Positions 1 to 8,634 are shown, counted from the first letter of the stretch. The stretch is DNA of 64,000 bases from an uncultured Pseudomonadota bacterium (GCA_903928445.1 CAIYRB010000102.1:34156-98155), one strand, 5' to 3'. Program-made: numbers and translations. Notes: generated by a model not told the origin, from the sequence alone.

Positions 1-569
1 TGCGCAGTGCGGTACGAGCAGCGCATGAGCAGGGCCGGGTGGTGATTTTCATCGAGCCGATCGCCCTGTATATGACCAAAGATCTCGAGGCGCCGGGTGA
101 TGGTGGCTGGTTGTTTCCGTATCCGTCGCCCGAGCTGGAGGTTCCGGTTGGACAGTGTGCCGTACACGGTGACAGCGATAAACTCGTGATCATGACCTAT
201 GGCAACGGCGTCTATTTGTCGCGTCAAGCGGCCCTGACTTTGGCCAAGGACTATGATTTGAACGTCAAGATCATTGACCTACGCTGGCTTGCGCCGCTTG
301 ATGAAGATGGCATTGCCGCTGCGGTTAAAGGCTGCAAGGCGGTGCTGATCGTCGATGAGTGTCGCCGCACCGGCTCGCAAAGCGAAGCTTTAATAACGTT
401 GCTGGTTGAGCGCTTGGATCCGTTGCCTAAACTTCGCCGTTTGACAGCTGATGATTGTTTTATTCCCTTGGGGCTGGCGGCCACGGTCACTCTACCCAGC
501 AAGGAGTCGATCATCGCTGCGGCTCTGGAAATGACCACCAAGACACCGGCGACTGCGGTGAGGACCTAG
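1..569 (+). CDS. 2-oxoacid dehydrogenase E1, beta/C-terminal part (partial, 5' end outside window)
   Basis: The reading frame is open from base 3, so the gene starts before the window; 188 codons are visible. The segment matches the C-terminal transketolase-like part of thiamine-diphosphate E1 enzymes (branched-chain 2-oxoacid or pyruvate dehydrogenase type): the EPIALY stretch, LVIMTYGNGVYLS, the strand VKIIDLRWLAPLD and the VDECRRTGSQSE helix. In this family the E1 component decarboxylates the 2-oxoacid and passes the acyl group to E2 lipoate. Whether this is a separate beta chain or the end of a fused alpha-beta polypeptide cannot be told. The stop is one base before the next ATG, so the FabD-like gene is probably co-transcribed. 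Confidence 0.85.
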   Translation, partial: RSAVRAAHEQGRVVIFIEPIALYMTKDLEAPGDGGWLFPYPSPELEVPVGQCAVHGDSDKLVIMTYGNGVYLSRQAALTLAKDYDLNVKIIDLRWLAPLDEDGIAAAVKGCKAVLIVDECRRTGSQSEALITLLVERLDPLPKLRRLTADDCFIPLGLAATVTLPSKESIIAAALEMTTKTPATAVRT

Positions 570-570
570 C

Positions 571-1620
571 ATGCGCAAGACCGCCGTCGTCATTTGTCCG
601 GGTCGGGGAACCTACACTAAGGCGGAGCTTGGTTATCTAAAGGACCGACGAGTCCATGCTCCGCCTCTCATTGCGGGCATTGACCGGTCTTTGGCAGCGC
701 TGGGCGAGCCGACGGTGAGCGCACTGGACGGCGCTGCCGTGTTTTCGCTACGCACCCACACCCCGGGGGAGTTCGCCTCGACCTTGATCTATGCATGCTC
801 GGCGGCGGATTTTCATGCCATCGACCGCGAGCAGATCGACATCGTAGCGATCACCGGTAATTCCATGGGCTGGTATACGGCCTTGGCTCTGGGGCAGGCA
901 CTAGATGAGGCCGCGGCTTTTACGGTGATTCACCAGATGGGCTCGATGATGAAGGCGGGGATCATCGGCGGTCAGCTGATTTATCCCGTCGTTGGTCCGG
1001 ATTGGCGGCTAGATCCAGAGCGAGCGGTGCTAGTTGAACGGGTCCTTGGCGAGGTCAATCAGCGCCCTGGGTGTGAGGCACATCTAAGCATCCGCTTTGG
1101 CGGTTACATCATCCTTGGTGCTAACGCCGCAGCCCTGGCTCTGCTGATGCAGCTGTTACCGTCCGTCGACGACGGTAAATATCCATTTGTTTTGGTTAAC
1201 CACGCCGCCTTTCATACGCCGATGCTGCGAGGGATCTCCGAACGTGGCCTGAGTTTGCTCGGCCCCGAGTTGTTTCGGGCACCGCAGATCCCGTTGATCG
1301 ATGGGCGCGGCGTTATCTGGCAGCCTTACAGTACGGATCCAGACGAGTTGCGCGCCTACACACTTGGGCCGCAGGTCTGTGAACCCTACGATTTTAGTAA
1401 GGCCGTCGAGGTGGCGCTGAAAGAATTCGCTCCCGACTTGTTGATTCTGCTCGGACCAGGCGCCACGTCCGGGGGTGCCATCGGCCAAATTTTGATTCAG
1501 CAGCAGTGGTTTGGTTTGATGTCCAAAGACGCGTTCGCCAAGCGTCAGGAGCAGGCACCGGTGTTGCTGGCGATGGGGCGCCCGGATCAGGCGCGGTTGG
1601 TGGCCAAGACGACGGCATAG
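571..1620 (+). CDS. FabD-like acyltransferase-fold protein
   Basis: 349 residues, about the size of a malonyl-CoA:ACP transacylase. The nucleophile elbow is GNSMGW with Ser98, where FabD has GHSLGE, and the second catalytic residue is visible as His215 in NHAAFHTP. Ser and His are kept, but the usual His before the Ser is Asn, and the overall sequence is divergent. The acyl substrate is therefore not assured to be malonyl-CoA. The start ATG follows the E1 stop by one base, which implies translational coupling and a role in acyl-CoA or acyl-ACP handling after the dehydrogenase. It could be a housekeeping transacylase or a specialised acyltransferase for branched-chain primers. Confidence 0.7.
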   Translation: MRKTAVVICPGRGTYTKAELGYLKDRRVHAPPLIAGIDRSLAALGEPTVSALDGAAVFSLRTHTPGEFASTLIYACSAADFHAIDREQIDIVAITGNSMGWYTALALGQALDEAAAFTVIHQMGSMMKAGIIGGQLIYPVVGPDWRLDPERAVLVERVLGEVNQRPGCEAHLSIRFGGYIILGANAAALALLMQLLPSVDDGKYPFVLVNHAAFHTPMLRGISERGLSLLGPELFRAPQIPLIDGRGVIWQPYSTDPDELRAYTLGPQVCEPYDFSKAVEVALKEFAPDLLILLGPGATSGGAIGQILIQQQWFGLMSKDAFAKRQEQAPVLLAMGRPDQARLVAKTTA

Positions 1621-1958
1621 CTGTTCGCAAGGCGTCCGCTTCTCCCTCCCTCCGTCCGTCCCTCCCTCCCTCCGCGTCTCCGCGGTCCAAGGATAACGTC
1701 CCAATTTGACCGCGGAACATTGGAGGCAGGGAAAAAAGGCAAAGTTTAATTTACCAACAACGCCGGCAAAGCCAGGTAACCCTTTAGGATCTCTAGGCTC
1801 ATTGCTCGCTTTGGCCGGTCGCAAAGCAGCGCCAGGCACAGCGGTTTATGGCAAAATAGTCCTTTCAGACGGCCACCCTCCTCGGGTATGAGGTGAGAGA
1901 CGGTTCGCCGCTGCCTCCAGCGCAAAGTGCCAGCAAAAACCAGGAGAACGACAAAGCA
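1621..1958. other. Intergenic region with pyrimidine tract and decayed repeat
   Basis: 338 bases without a convincing gene. It begins with a CCCT-rich tract at 1642-1673 that would be G-rich on the minus strand, followed by a diverged copy of the small palindromic repeat (1671-1715). The remaining 240 bases probably hold the promoter of the membrane-protein gene, but I see no strong -35/-10 pair. Confidence 0.5.
1671..1715. repeat. Decayed core of the palindromic element
   Basis: The stretch TCCGCGTCTCCGCGGTC followed about 17 bases later by CCCAATTTGACCGCGG matches the inner part of the elements at 37132, 54404 and 63921, with several substitutions. The outer TGTCCGAAAATTCC ends are absent. 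It is best read as an old, eroded copy. Confidence 0.5.
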
Positions 1959-2726
1959 ATGGCTGTGGATCAACCGACTGAGTCAGGCCGCCCCGCGCAT
2001 TTGCGTGGAGCCAATGTCGTCGCGATGACCTTTGACCTGCTTGGAGCGATCATCCTCGCTTTGTATGGGATTATCCTCGGCCCGCTCGGCGTGCTGCGAG
2101 GGCCCATCGTGCTCGAACGCGCCATTTGGTATCTATGGGTGTTGCTGCCGCAGGGTTTGATGGCGCGCGCGATCCGCACCGCACTCGACTGGCGCATGGG
2201 TCACTTTGATTCGGCCATTGCACAGCTGGAAGGTTTGGTTGGCTCGAGTGAAGAATACTACAAGGACCGCGTCACCTCGCGCATGCGCCGCCGCGTCCTC
2301 GAAGACCTGTACACCGTCTTATGCCGTGCGTACCTCCACGCGGGTCACATCGACGATGCGATGTTGGTTATTATCCGCGCCAAAAAATGCATGGCGATCG
2401 ACCGCCTGCCTGGCCTTGCCGAACTCGACGCCAAGACCGCTCACCTCGTGCGTGCAGGCCTTGCCGCTGGGCGTCTGCTCGATGGCGGCGGCTTAGCCAC
2501 GATGTTCGTCAAGTCGACGCAGACGACGCCGTCGCCAGGCGTGATCAGGAAGCGGCCACAGCCGCAGCCTCAGCCTGCCGCGAATTCCCAGTCCAAAGGC
2601 GAAACTAAAGCGCATCCCAAGCTTCAAGGCGCCAGTGCGAAAGCGACGCAGCCGCAGGCCGCCGCGGCCAAGACCGGGGATGACGGGGCCAAGATCATTC
2701 CCTTTCCAAGGCGCGAGTTGACATGA
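1959..2726 (+). CDS. Hypothetical membrane-anchored protein with TPR-like helices
   Basis: I do not recognise this family. The ATG at 1959 has AGGAG 12 bases upstream and is preferred over an in-frame GTG at 1893. The 255-residue product has a hydrophobic segment at about residues 22-42 and a shorter one near 55-68. A helical part (about 75-165) of paired amphipathic helices resembles a degenerate TPR, and a Pro/Gln/Ala-rich tail ends in IIPFPRRELT. The N-terminus is probably inserted in the inner membrane with the helices in the cytoplasm. Its TGA overlaps the ATG of threonine aldolase by four bases, so the two are translated from one message. Confidence 0.7.
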   Translation: MAVDQPTESGRPAHLRGANVVAMTFDLLGAIILALYGIILGPLGVLRGPIVLERAIWYLWVLLPQGLMARAIRTALDWRMGHFDSAIAQLEGLVGSSEEYYKDRVTSRMRRRVLEDLYTVLCRAYLHAGHIDDAMLVIIRAKKCMAIDRLPGLAELDAKTAHLVRAGLAAGRLLDGGGLATMFVKSTQTTPSPGVIRKRPQPQPQPAANSQSKGETKAHPKLQGASAKATQPQAAAAKTGDDGAKIIPFPRRELT

Positions 2727-3766
2727 GCGGTTGCGACCTGCGTTCAGACACCTTGACTAAACCGACCCAGGCGATGCTCAAGGCGATGTTTGCGGCCGAG
2801 GTCGGCGACGACGCTTTTGCCGAAGATCCGACGGTTCGTCGCCTGGAGGAACAGACGGCAGCCCTTCTTGGCATGGAAAAGGCGCTCTTTGTCCCCTCAG
2901 GCACCATGGCCAACCAAATTGCTCTGGCCTTGCACACGCGGCCCGGTGATTCGGTGATTGCCGAGGTCGGTGCCCATTGTGTGGTGTTTGAAGCTGGTGC
3001 GTCTGCGGCGCTGTCTGGCGTGCAGTTTGAGTTGATTCCGCGCAGCGAGCTGCTTAGTGATCAAGCGATCGACGCGGCCTTTCGCGGTGATGCTCTGCAC
3101 ACCTCTGAGACGACGCTGTTGGTGGTGGAGAATACCCACAATGTCGGTGGTGGCCGGGTTCTGGACGTGGCGGCGACTCGTCGCATCGTGGCCAAGGCAC
3201 GGGATTTGAATCTCGCCGTGCATTGTGATGGCGCTCGCTTGTGGCATGCCGCAGCGGCTTTGGCTGTGCCCGAGCGTGACTTGGTTGCTGGCTTTACGAC
3301 GGTGGCTGTTTGTTTCTCCAAAGGGCTGGGTGCGCCGGCGGGTTCTGCTTTGTGTGGACCTGCACCGCTCATTCATCGGGCGCGCAAGCTGCGTAAGATG
3401 TTTGGCGGTGGCATGCGGCAAGTCGGCTATTTGGCGGCGGCTGGCCTCTATGCATTGGAGCATCATCGTAGCCGGCTGGTGCAGGATCATCTCCAAGCGG
3501 CGACTCTAGCGACGGGTTTGCAGGCATTGCAAGGTCAGGGGGCGCAGCTTGAAGTGGCCTATCCTGAAGTCGGGACCAATATGGTCTACCTGCGCTTTAC
3601 GCAGGGGGCGCCTGGTGCCCATATTCAAGAGTTGGCGCGGCGCGGGGTGCGGATGATCGACATGGGCGGCGGCTGGATCCGTGCCGTATTCCATTTGGAT
3701 GCTGGCGACGATAGTGCACGTATGGCGCTGCGTGCGGTTGAGGCGATCTGTTTTAAGCCCGCTTGA
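2723..3766 (+). CDS. ltaE: Low-specificity L-threonine aldolase
   Basis: 347 residues, the family's normal length. This PLP enzyme splits L-threonine or L-allo-threonine into glycine and acetaldehyde. The N-terminal DLRSDTLTKPT and GDDAFAEDPTV stretches are family signatures. The PLP-lysine is Lys200 in CFSKGLGAPAGS and the ring-binding Asp is Asp169 in HCDGARLW. The gene starts within the stop codon of the upstream membrane protein (ATGA overlap). It provides glycine from threonine in the cytoplasm. Confidence 0.92.
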   Translation: MSGCDLRSDTLTKPTQAMLKAMFAAEVGDDAFAEDPTVRRLEEQTAALLGMEKALFVPSGTMANQIALALHTRPGDSVIAEVGAHCVVFEAGASAALSGVQFELIPRSELLSDQAIDAAFRGDALHTSETTLLVVENTHNVGGGRVLDVAATRRIVAKARDLNLAVHCDGARLWHAAAALAVPERDLVAGFTTVAVCFSKGLGAPAGSALCGPAPLIHRARKLRKMFGGGMRQVGYLAAAGLYALEHHRSRLVQDHLQAATLATGLQALQGQGAQLEVAYPEVGTNMVYLRFTQGAPGAHIQELARRGVRMIDMGGGWIRAVFHLDAGDDSARMALRAVEAICFKPA

Positions 3767-3905
3767 TCTGGCAAATGCGTGGTTGTTGCGCGCAACCAAC
3801 GACTAAACTCTCGCAGATGACAAATTCGGTCTCATTATTGCAGTGATGGCACCGCAGGTCGCAGGTCGCGGCCTGGTCCGATCACTTAACATGATGAGGG
3901 TCTTT

Positions 3906-4307
3906 ATGATGGTTAAATCGATACTCGCTGGCATGGCCGTGTGCTTGTTGGCGGTTCCTGCATTTGCTGCTGGGTCGGCGGCGACGGGAAATCTTGGTGC
4001 TTCCACCTTTGACCACCATCGCCATGGTCATGGCGGATGGCACCGGCGTGGTACTGATATTGGTCGTGGTCTGGGCGCTTGCAACTACGACGACGCGGCC
4101 AACAACGGCGGCTGGGGTTGGGATCCAGTCTCTGGGACGTCTTGCGCGCCGCGTTGTAACTACGACGATGCGGCCAACAACGGTGGCTGGGGCTGGGATC
4201 CAGCCACTGGGACTTCGTGTCCGCCACTGTGCAATTACGACGATGCGGCTAACAACGGTGGTTGGGGCTGGGATCCAGCCTCTGGGATGTCTTGTCCACC
4301 CGAATGA
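3906..4307 (+). CDS. Small secreted Trp/Cys-repeat protein
   Basis: About 133 residues from ATG 3906, which has GAGGG five bases upstream; longer in-frame starts at 3843 and 3891 lack this. The product has a classical signal peptide ending PAFA, then a His/Gly/Arg-rich stretch, then three 25-residue repeats. Each repeat opens with CNYDDAANNGGWGWDP and closes with SC and one or two prolines. The repeated WGWD with two cysteines per unit looks like a small disulfide-stabilised module, loosely similar to short carbohydrate-binding or cell-surface repeats. The function is unknown. It is monocistronic and followed by a strong terminator. Confidence 0.75.
   Translation: MMVKSILAGMAVCLLAVPAFAAGSAATGNLGASTFDHHRHGHGGWHRRGTDIGRGLGACNYDDAANNGGWGWDPVSGTSCAPRCNYDDAANNGGWGWDPATGTSCPPLCNYDDAANNGGWGWDPASGMSCPPE
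4080..4304 (+). repeat. Three in-frame 75-bp repeats
   Basis: Units start at the Cys codons at 4080, 4155 and 4230, exactly 75 bases apart. They are nearly identical in protein and differ mostly at third positions, so they have been kept by selection rather than created very recently. Confidence 0.9.
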
Positions 4308-4338
4308 TGGTTTGCTTGTGTAGTGAGGAGTATACAAG

Positions 4339-4363
4339 GCGCAGGATTTATCCTGCGCTTTTT
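4339..4363 (+). terminator. Rho-independent terminator
   Basis: An 8-bp stem GCGCAGGA / TCCTGCGC around the loop TTTA is followed by five T. It ends the transcript of the Trp/Cys-repeat gene. Confidence 0.85.
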
Positions 4364-4458
4364 GGGCTATGGAACGGTTCTAGCTGCTGATCATAAATGT
4401 CGATACACCTGATTAAATCAGGAAATTCGTCTGTGGTGCTGCATGCAAGCCTCCCTGG

Positions 4459-5280
4459 TCAAGGCGCAGCGCTTACCCGTCTTCGATAACAAATAAATGT
4501 TAAGTCATCGGGTTTCGATGGTTGGAATTCCTGGGGGTCAGTCATCCGCGACTTTGCCGCCTCGGCTAAATTGCTGGTCATACCAAGCAGAGGCCCGGCG
4601 CGGCAGAGTTCAGCGATCTCGTCCATCGACAGGTTGTCAAACAGTCCGTCGCTGGCGAGGATGACGGTGTCACGCGCCGAGATCTCGACCGGGGTGCCCA
4701 TCTCGATGTGCATCGACGCTTGACCGATCAGGTTAGAGACTAAATGCCGCTCTTCGTGCATCAAGGCGTCCTTCTCCTCGAGCAGGCCAGCTTCGATGGC
4801 GTAGCCGACCGGAGAATGCGACATCGTCGCTAGCTTGATCTTGCCCTTTTGCCCAACCACCATGATCTGCGAGTCGCCGACGTGATAGGTGCGGAGGGTT
4901 TGTCCCTGCAGTTGCGCCACGGCCAGCGTGGTGCCTGCGCCGACACCGAGGGCCATGACCTCAGCATGCGCTTTCTCAATGCCATCAAGCACCGCCGAAC
5001 GTAGATCGGTGCCATTCTCGCGCGCCGTGCGCATGGCCTCGTGCAAGGCATGAATCGTGATCTCAGAGGCTTTGTCGCCATTGGGGAGGCCGCCGGCGCC
5101 ATCAGCGATGACGAGGATGCCGGAATCCTCATCATAGGGAATGACGGCGCAGCAGTCCTCGTTGAGGTCTTCGCTGTCGGGACAGCGGGCGGTGAAGACC
5201 GCGGCAAGTCCGACACCCAAGGTGTGTAACTCGCCTTCGACCAGTTCGCGCCCTGCGTAGAGCAGGTCGCCTAGCTCCAT
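4459..5280 (-). CDS. PP2C-type protein serine/threonine phosphatase
   Basis: 273 residues. All metal-binding PP2C motifs are present in order: the NED motif near residue 40, IADGAGGLPNGD, AGTTLAV, YHVGDSQIMV, LASDGLFDN and the closing KPDDLTFI. It should remove phosphate from Ser/Thr residues using two Mn/Mg ions, in the cytoplasm. The gene overlaps the end of the upstream pseudokinase gene by ten bases and is clearly in its operon. Confidence 0.9.
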   Translation of the reverse strand: MELGDLLYAGRELVEGELHTLGVGLAAVFTARCPDSEDLNEDCCAVIPYDEDSGILVIADGAGGLPNGDKASEITIHALHEAMRTARENGTDLRSAVLDGIEKAHAEVMALGVGAGTTLAVAQLQGQTLRTYHVGDSQIMVVGQKGKIKLATMSHSPVGYAIEAGLLEEKDALMHEERHLVSNLIGQASMHIEMGTPVEISARDTVILASDGLFDNLSMDEIAELCRAGPLLGMTSNLAEAAKSRMTDPQEFQPSKPDDLTFICYRRRVSAAP

Positions 5281-6008
5281 GTCATGGTTTCCAGGTAGAG
5301 GCGGAGCTCGCCGGCATTGCGAAAGCGCTCGTGAATCGATGCCCGGCGCATACCGCAGCAGAGGGCTTTCACCGGTGCCGGCAGGGAGGCGTAGGTTTTG
5401 CCGCCGCCAAGGGCCTGATGCAGGATATGGATCAAGTCATAGACGTCGTCGCGGATGCTGTCGCGCTTGGCAGCGAATTCGGGGTTTAAGTCTAGGAGTT
5501 TTACCTGAAACCGTAGGCCCTTACGGCGAACCATGATGTGTTCCATGGCGAGTTCACCATGCGCCTCGCCGAGGCGGTGGATTTGCTCGACGCCAAGCGC
5601 CATGGCGTGCAGCAGATGCAAGCCCTCGAAAGCACCCAAGCGACCCTGCGGCGCCCTCGCCAAGAAGGCGGTCAGCGTCTCGCCTTGGAAAAAGTCCGAG
5701 ACCAAAAAGGTCACATCGCGGCCATCCACTGAGATGGTCTCCTGGGTTCGGTAGTGGACCAGGATGTCGCAGTGACGGAGTTTGTGCATTTTTACGGCAC
5801 TGGTATTGGCGCAGCGATTTTTCGGGTCGAGTTCGGGCGAGAAGAATTTCGCCGTCCGTTCAATCCCGGTGGCTTGCTCACTCAGCATATACAGCTCACC
5901 GCTCGAGCTGGCCCCGACCCGTGACAGCACCTCGTACTTGCGGGCCAGGACCCGCCCGGGGGCGAAATTGTACAGGGAAGGTTCTTTTCTTGCAGCGGGT
6001 GCGGTCAT
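5271..6008 (-). CDS. Serine/threonine pseudokinase
   Basis: 245 residues with a protein-kinase fold: a degenerate glycine loop (RVGASSSGELY), the ATP-binding Lys54 in RTAKFF, and RDDVYDL matching subdomain IX. The catalytic loop reads HGELAMEHI, so the HRD Asp is replaced by Glu152, and the DFG motif reads DLN (Asp173 kept, Gly lost). It probably binds nucleotide or partner protein without normal catalysis. It ends inside the PP2C start region, which suggests that it regulates or recruits that phosphatase. The gene runs divergently from gap. Confidence 0.75.
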   Translation of the reverse strand: MTAPAARKEPSLYNFAPGRVLARKYEVLSRVGASSSGELYMLSEQATGIERTAKFFSPELDPKNRCANTSAVKMHKLRHCDILVHYRTQETISVDGRDVTFLVSDFFQGETLTAFLARAPQGRLGAFEGLHLLHAMALGVEQIHRLGEAHGELAMEHIMVRRKGLRFQVKLLDLNPEFAAKRDSIRDDVYDLIHILHQALGGGKTYASLPAPVKALCCGMRRASIHERFRNAGELRLYLETMTWS

Positions 6009-6150
6009 AAATCCTCGGTTGAAACCGGCCTGGACCTACTTGGGGGTGCACGGGGCGGTGATCAAACCAGCCCAGCCTAGCTCAGCATACCAAGGATGGC
6101 GCGGCGGTGGTAGCGGCTTGGGCGTGGCTTGCATGATTCTCCCGGTGTTT

Positions 6151-6176
6151 CGGTCAAAGAGCTAGAATATTGACCG
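6151..6176. promoter_or_regulatory. Inverted repeat CGGTCAA-N12-TTGACCG, possible operator
   Basis: A perfect 7-bp inverted repeat lies between the divergent pseudokinase and gap genes, about 115 bases before the gap ATG. Dyads of this size and spacing fit a dimeric repressor. The regulator is unknown. Confidence 0.35.
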
Positions 6177-6290
6177 CTTTCGCCGCTGAATCGGGCTGGC
6201 CCGGGCGGCACCATGGGCTGGATTTTTTGCTGGCGCTGGCATATAGAACTGTACTCTGAGACGACGATCCCTGACCTCGAAGGAGCGACC

Positions 6291-7289
6291 ATGACTATTC
6301 GCATCGGCATCAACGGCTTTGGCCGCATTGGCCGCACGGTTCTGCGGGCTGTTTTAGCTGATAAAAGCAGTGATTTGCAGATTGTCCACATCAACGACCT
6401 GACCGATACGCATACTCTTGCTCACCTTCTCAAGTACGACAGCGTGCATGGAGTGCTCCCTTTTGACGTCCAAGCCAAAGGCGAAGGCCTTAGCGTCAAT
6501 GGCCGAGATATCAGCGTGTCGGCCATTAAATCGCCGGCCGAATTGCCATGGGCCGCGAAAAAGGTCGATCTGGTGTTTGAATGCAGTGGCATCTTCACCG
6601 ACCGTAAAGATGCCGACCTGCATCTGAAAGCCGGCGCCCCAAAGGTGCTCATTTCCGCGCCAGCCAAGGGCGAGGACATCACCGTGGTGCTCGGTGTCAA
6701 CCATGAGCTATTGAAAAAGGAGCACAAGGTCGTCTCCAATGGTAGCTGCACGACCAACTGCCTGGCACCGGTCGCCAAGGTGCTCAACGACGCCTTTGGC
6801 ATCAAGCACGGTCTGATGACGACGATCCACTCCTACACTAACGATCAGCGCATCCTCGACCTACCGCATAAAGATCTGCGCCGGGCCCGTGCTGCGGCTT
6901 TGAGCATGATCCCGACCTCGACCGGCGCGGCGAAGGCCATCGGGCTCGTCCTTCCGGCCCTGAAAGGCAAGCTGGACGGGCTTTCCATCCGGGTCCCGAC
7001 GCCCAATGTGTCGCTGGTTGACGTCACCTTTGAAGTCGCCCGCAACACCACCAAGGAGGAGGTCAACCAAGCCTTGAAAGCAGCGGCAGCCGGGCCTTTG
7101 AAAGGCATTCTTGGCTTTAGCGAAGAGCCGCTGGTCTCGTCCGACTTCAATGGCAACCAGCTCTCCTCCATTGTCGATGCTGAGTTGACGACGGTGATGA
7201 ATGGCAACATGGTCAAGGTCCTATCCTGGTACGATAACGAGACCGGCTTTAGCTGCCGGATGCTGGATGTCGCCCGGTTGATGGCCTAA
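6291..7289 (+). CDS. gap: Type I glyceraldehyde-3-phosphate dehydrogenase
   Basis: 332 residues from ATG 6291, which has GAAGGAG five bases upstream; an in-frame ATG at 6213 adds an unrelated leader and is rejected. The NAD-binding start [13 protein letters not shown], the catalytic Cys in [12 protein letters not shown] and the [10 protein letters not shown] end are all typical. It oxidises glyceraldehyde-3-phosphate with phosphate and NAD+ in glycolysis. The gene stands alone, without pgk or tpi. Confidence 0.96.
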   Translation: MTIRIGINGFGRIGRTVLRAVLADKSSDLQIVHINDLTDTHTLAHLLKYDSVHGVLPFDVQAKGEGLSVNGRDISVSAIKSPAELPWAAKKVDLVFECSGIFTDRKDADLHLKAGAPKVLISAPAKGEDITVVLGVNHELLKKEHKVVSNGSCTTNCLAPVAKVLNDAFGIKHGLMTTIHSYTNDQRILDLPHKDLRRARAAALSMIPTSTGAAKAIGLVLPALKGKLDGLSIRVPTPNVSLVDVTFEVARNTTKEEVNQALKAAAAGPLKGILGFSEEPLVSSDFNGNQLSSIVDAELTTVMNGNMVKVLSWYDNETGFSCRMLDVARLMA

Positions 7290-7340
7290 TGGATTCCATG
7301 GCAGCCAGCGCTACTCTAATTCAAGGCGAATAGGTGACGG

Positions 7341-7745
7341 ATGAGCAAGGACAGTAACAAGTTGGTAACGCTGACCCGTAAGGAAGTCTTGGAGGTGCTG
7401 GCTGATACCAAGGATTTGCGCGATCGCGATATCCGCAAAGCCAATCTGATCAAGATCGATTTCTCCAATTGCGACCTTCGCGGGACCAATTTTTCGTATT
7501 CGAATCTGAAGGATTGTAGCTTCCGCAACGCCGATCTTCGTGGCGTGTCGCTTTGGAACGCCAATCTCGAGGGTGCTGACTTCACCAATGCCAATCTTGA
7601 GGATGCCGATCTCGATTATGCCAAATTGCGTGGTGCGATCTTGTTTCATGCCAATATCCGTCGAGCGTCCTTGCCGACTGAGCTGATCCCGCGTGAGGAT
7701 ATTCTGGCGTCGGTGGACACGGGCTGCCGGGTGGGCACTAAGTAA
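7341..7745 (+). CDS. Pentapeptide-repeat protein
   Basis: 134 residues. About fourteen pentapeptides of the A(D/N)LXX type run from residue 35 to 110 (for example ANLIK, NADLRG, ANLEG, ANLED), which should fold as a right-handed four-sided beta-helix. The N-terminal 30 residues are helical and charged. No signal peptide is visible, so it is probably cytoplasmic. Some pentapeptide proteins mimic DNA and protect gyrase, but nothing here supports a specific target. It lies 51 bases after gap and may share its transcript. Confidence 0.85.
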   Translation: MSKDSNKLVTLTRKEVLEVLADTKDLRDRDIRKANLIKIDFSNCDLRGTNFSYSNLKDCSFRNADLRGVSLWNANLEGADFTNANLEDADLDYAKLRGAILFHANIRRASLPTELIPREDILASVDTGCRVGTK

Positions 7746-7766
7746 TACTTTGTTTTTAAAGTGTGA

Positions 7767-7806
7767 TGACCAGCGTCGACTTTCTAAGTCGCGTCTGGTC
7801 AACCTT
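7767..7806. terminator. Probable bidirectional terminator
   Basis: Arms TGACCAG...CGACT and AGTCG...CTGGTCA pair as 7 plus 5 bp with a 3-nt internal mismatch, followed by a short T run. It lies between two convergent genes. Confidence 0.6.
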
Positions 7807-7812
7807 TTATAT

Positions 7813-8634
7813 TCAATTCAGTGCACTGGTCGTGCCAGCACTTGTCGCTGTGCTGGTGCTGACATTGGCGGCACCAGGATTCGCTGTCAGGTAGCTGCGG
7901 AGCTTGGCGGCGTTGGTGTCGCCAGGCTGCGCGGCGATCTGGGTTGAGTACTTGCTGAGGGCCGCTGCCGCAACTTGGCTGGCGCTTGCATTGCCGGCCG
8001 CAGTGCCAGTTGTGCTGTTGCCGGCGAGGAGGGTGGCCGCCGCGCCCAAATTATTTAAGATCGCATTGGCATCGGCGTCGCTCAGCTTGGCGATGTCGGC
8101 AGCGGTAAGCGTTCCTGTATGCAAGGAGTCAAGCGCTTTGGTGTGCAGCACCATCGATGCCGTCATGTAGATGGCCGTCTTGAACACATCGCCTGGTTGG
8201 CGCAGACTCATCGGTATTTGATTATTTAAGATGTTCACGGCTTGATCGATATCACTGATCACCAAGGCCGTTGCGTCTGGCATGACGCTAAACAGCGAGG
8301 TGATACTGCTAGTCGACGAACTGCTGTCGAGCAAGCCGGCGCCGGATTCGGCAAACTTACTGCCGAGAACCAGCGGATCAACCCCAGCCCTAGAAGCATA
8401 GGCCGTCGCTAGGATCGACAGGTATTGTGCGTTGGCTGGATCCTTCACCAGAGCGCTTTCGAGGATACTGATCGCTGAGTCGGGATCGTTCTTTTCTAGC
8501 GCCAGAGTTGCATCTTCAGCCGGATCCTTTTTAACTCCGCTTTTAAATAGATTCCTGCCACAAGACAGCTGGCTTGCGAGGAGCATCGTCACCAGGCTGT
8601 AGAGGGTCCAATGGTGAGCTGTGCGGTGATTCAT
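7813..8634 (-). CDS. Putative exported TPR protein, possible lipoprotein
   Basis: 273 residues from ATG 8634, which has GAGGAGG six bases upstream. A signal sequence ends at ASQLSC; the Cys could be lipidated, although the -3 position is Gln rather than the usual Leu. Residues about 40-75 form one TPR-like pair (ALEKNDPDSAISILESAL). The rest is Ala/Ser/Thr-rich helix. It starts 11 bases after the upstream FadL-like gene and is co-transcribed with it, so it may be a periplasmic partner of that outer-membrane protein. Confidence 0.7.
   Translation of the reverse strand: MNHRTAHHWTLYSLVTMLLASQLSCGRNLFKSGVKKDPAEDATLALEKNDPDSAISILESALVKDPANAQYLSILATAYASRAGVDPLVLGSKFAESGAGLLDSSSSTSSITSLFSVMPDATALVISDIDQAVNILNNQIPMSLRQPGDVFKTAIYMTASMVLHTKALDSLHTGTLTAADIAKLSDADANAILNNLGAAATLLAGNSTTGTAAGNASASQVAAAALSKYSTQIAAQPGDTNAAKLRSYLTANPGAANVSTSTATSAGTTSALN

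Noticed and set aside
1156..1839. 227-residue minus-strand frame
   Set aside because: It lies almost wholly antisense to the acyltransferase gene and has shadow-frame composition.
3845..3865. TGGCAC followed by TCGCA, resembling a sigma-54 promoter
   Set aside because: The GG-GC distance is one base too long, which sigma-54 promoters do not tolerate.
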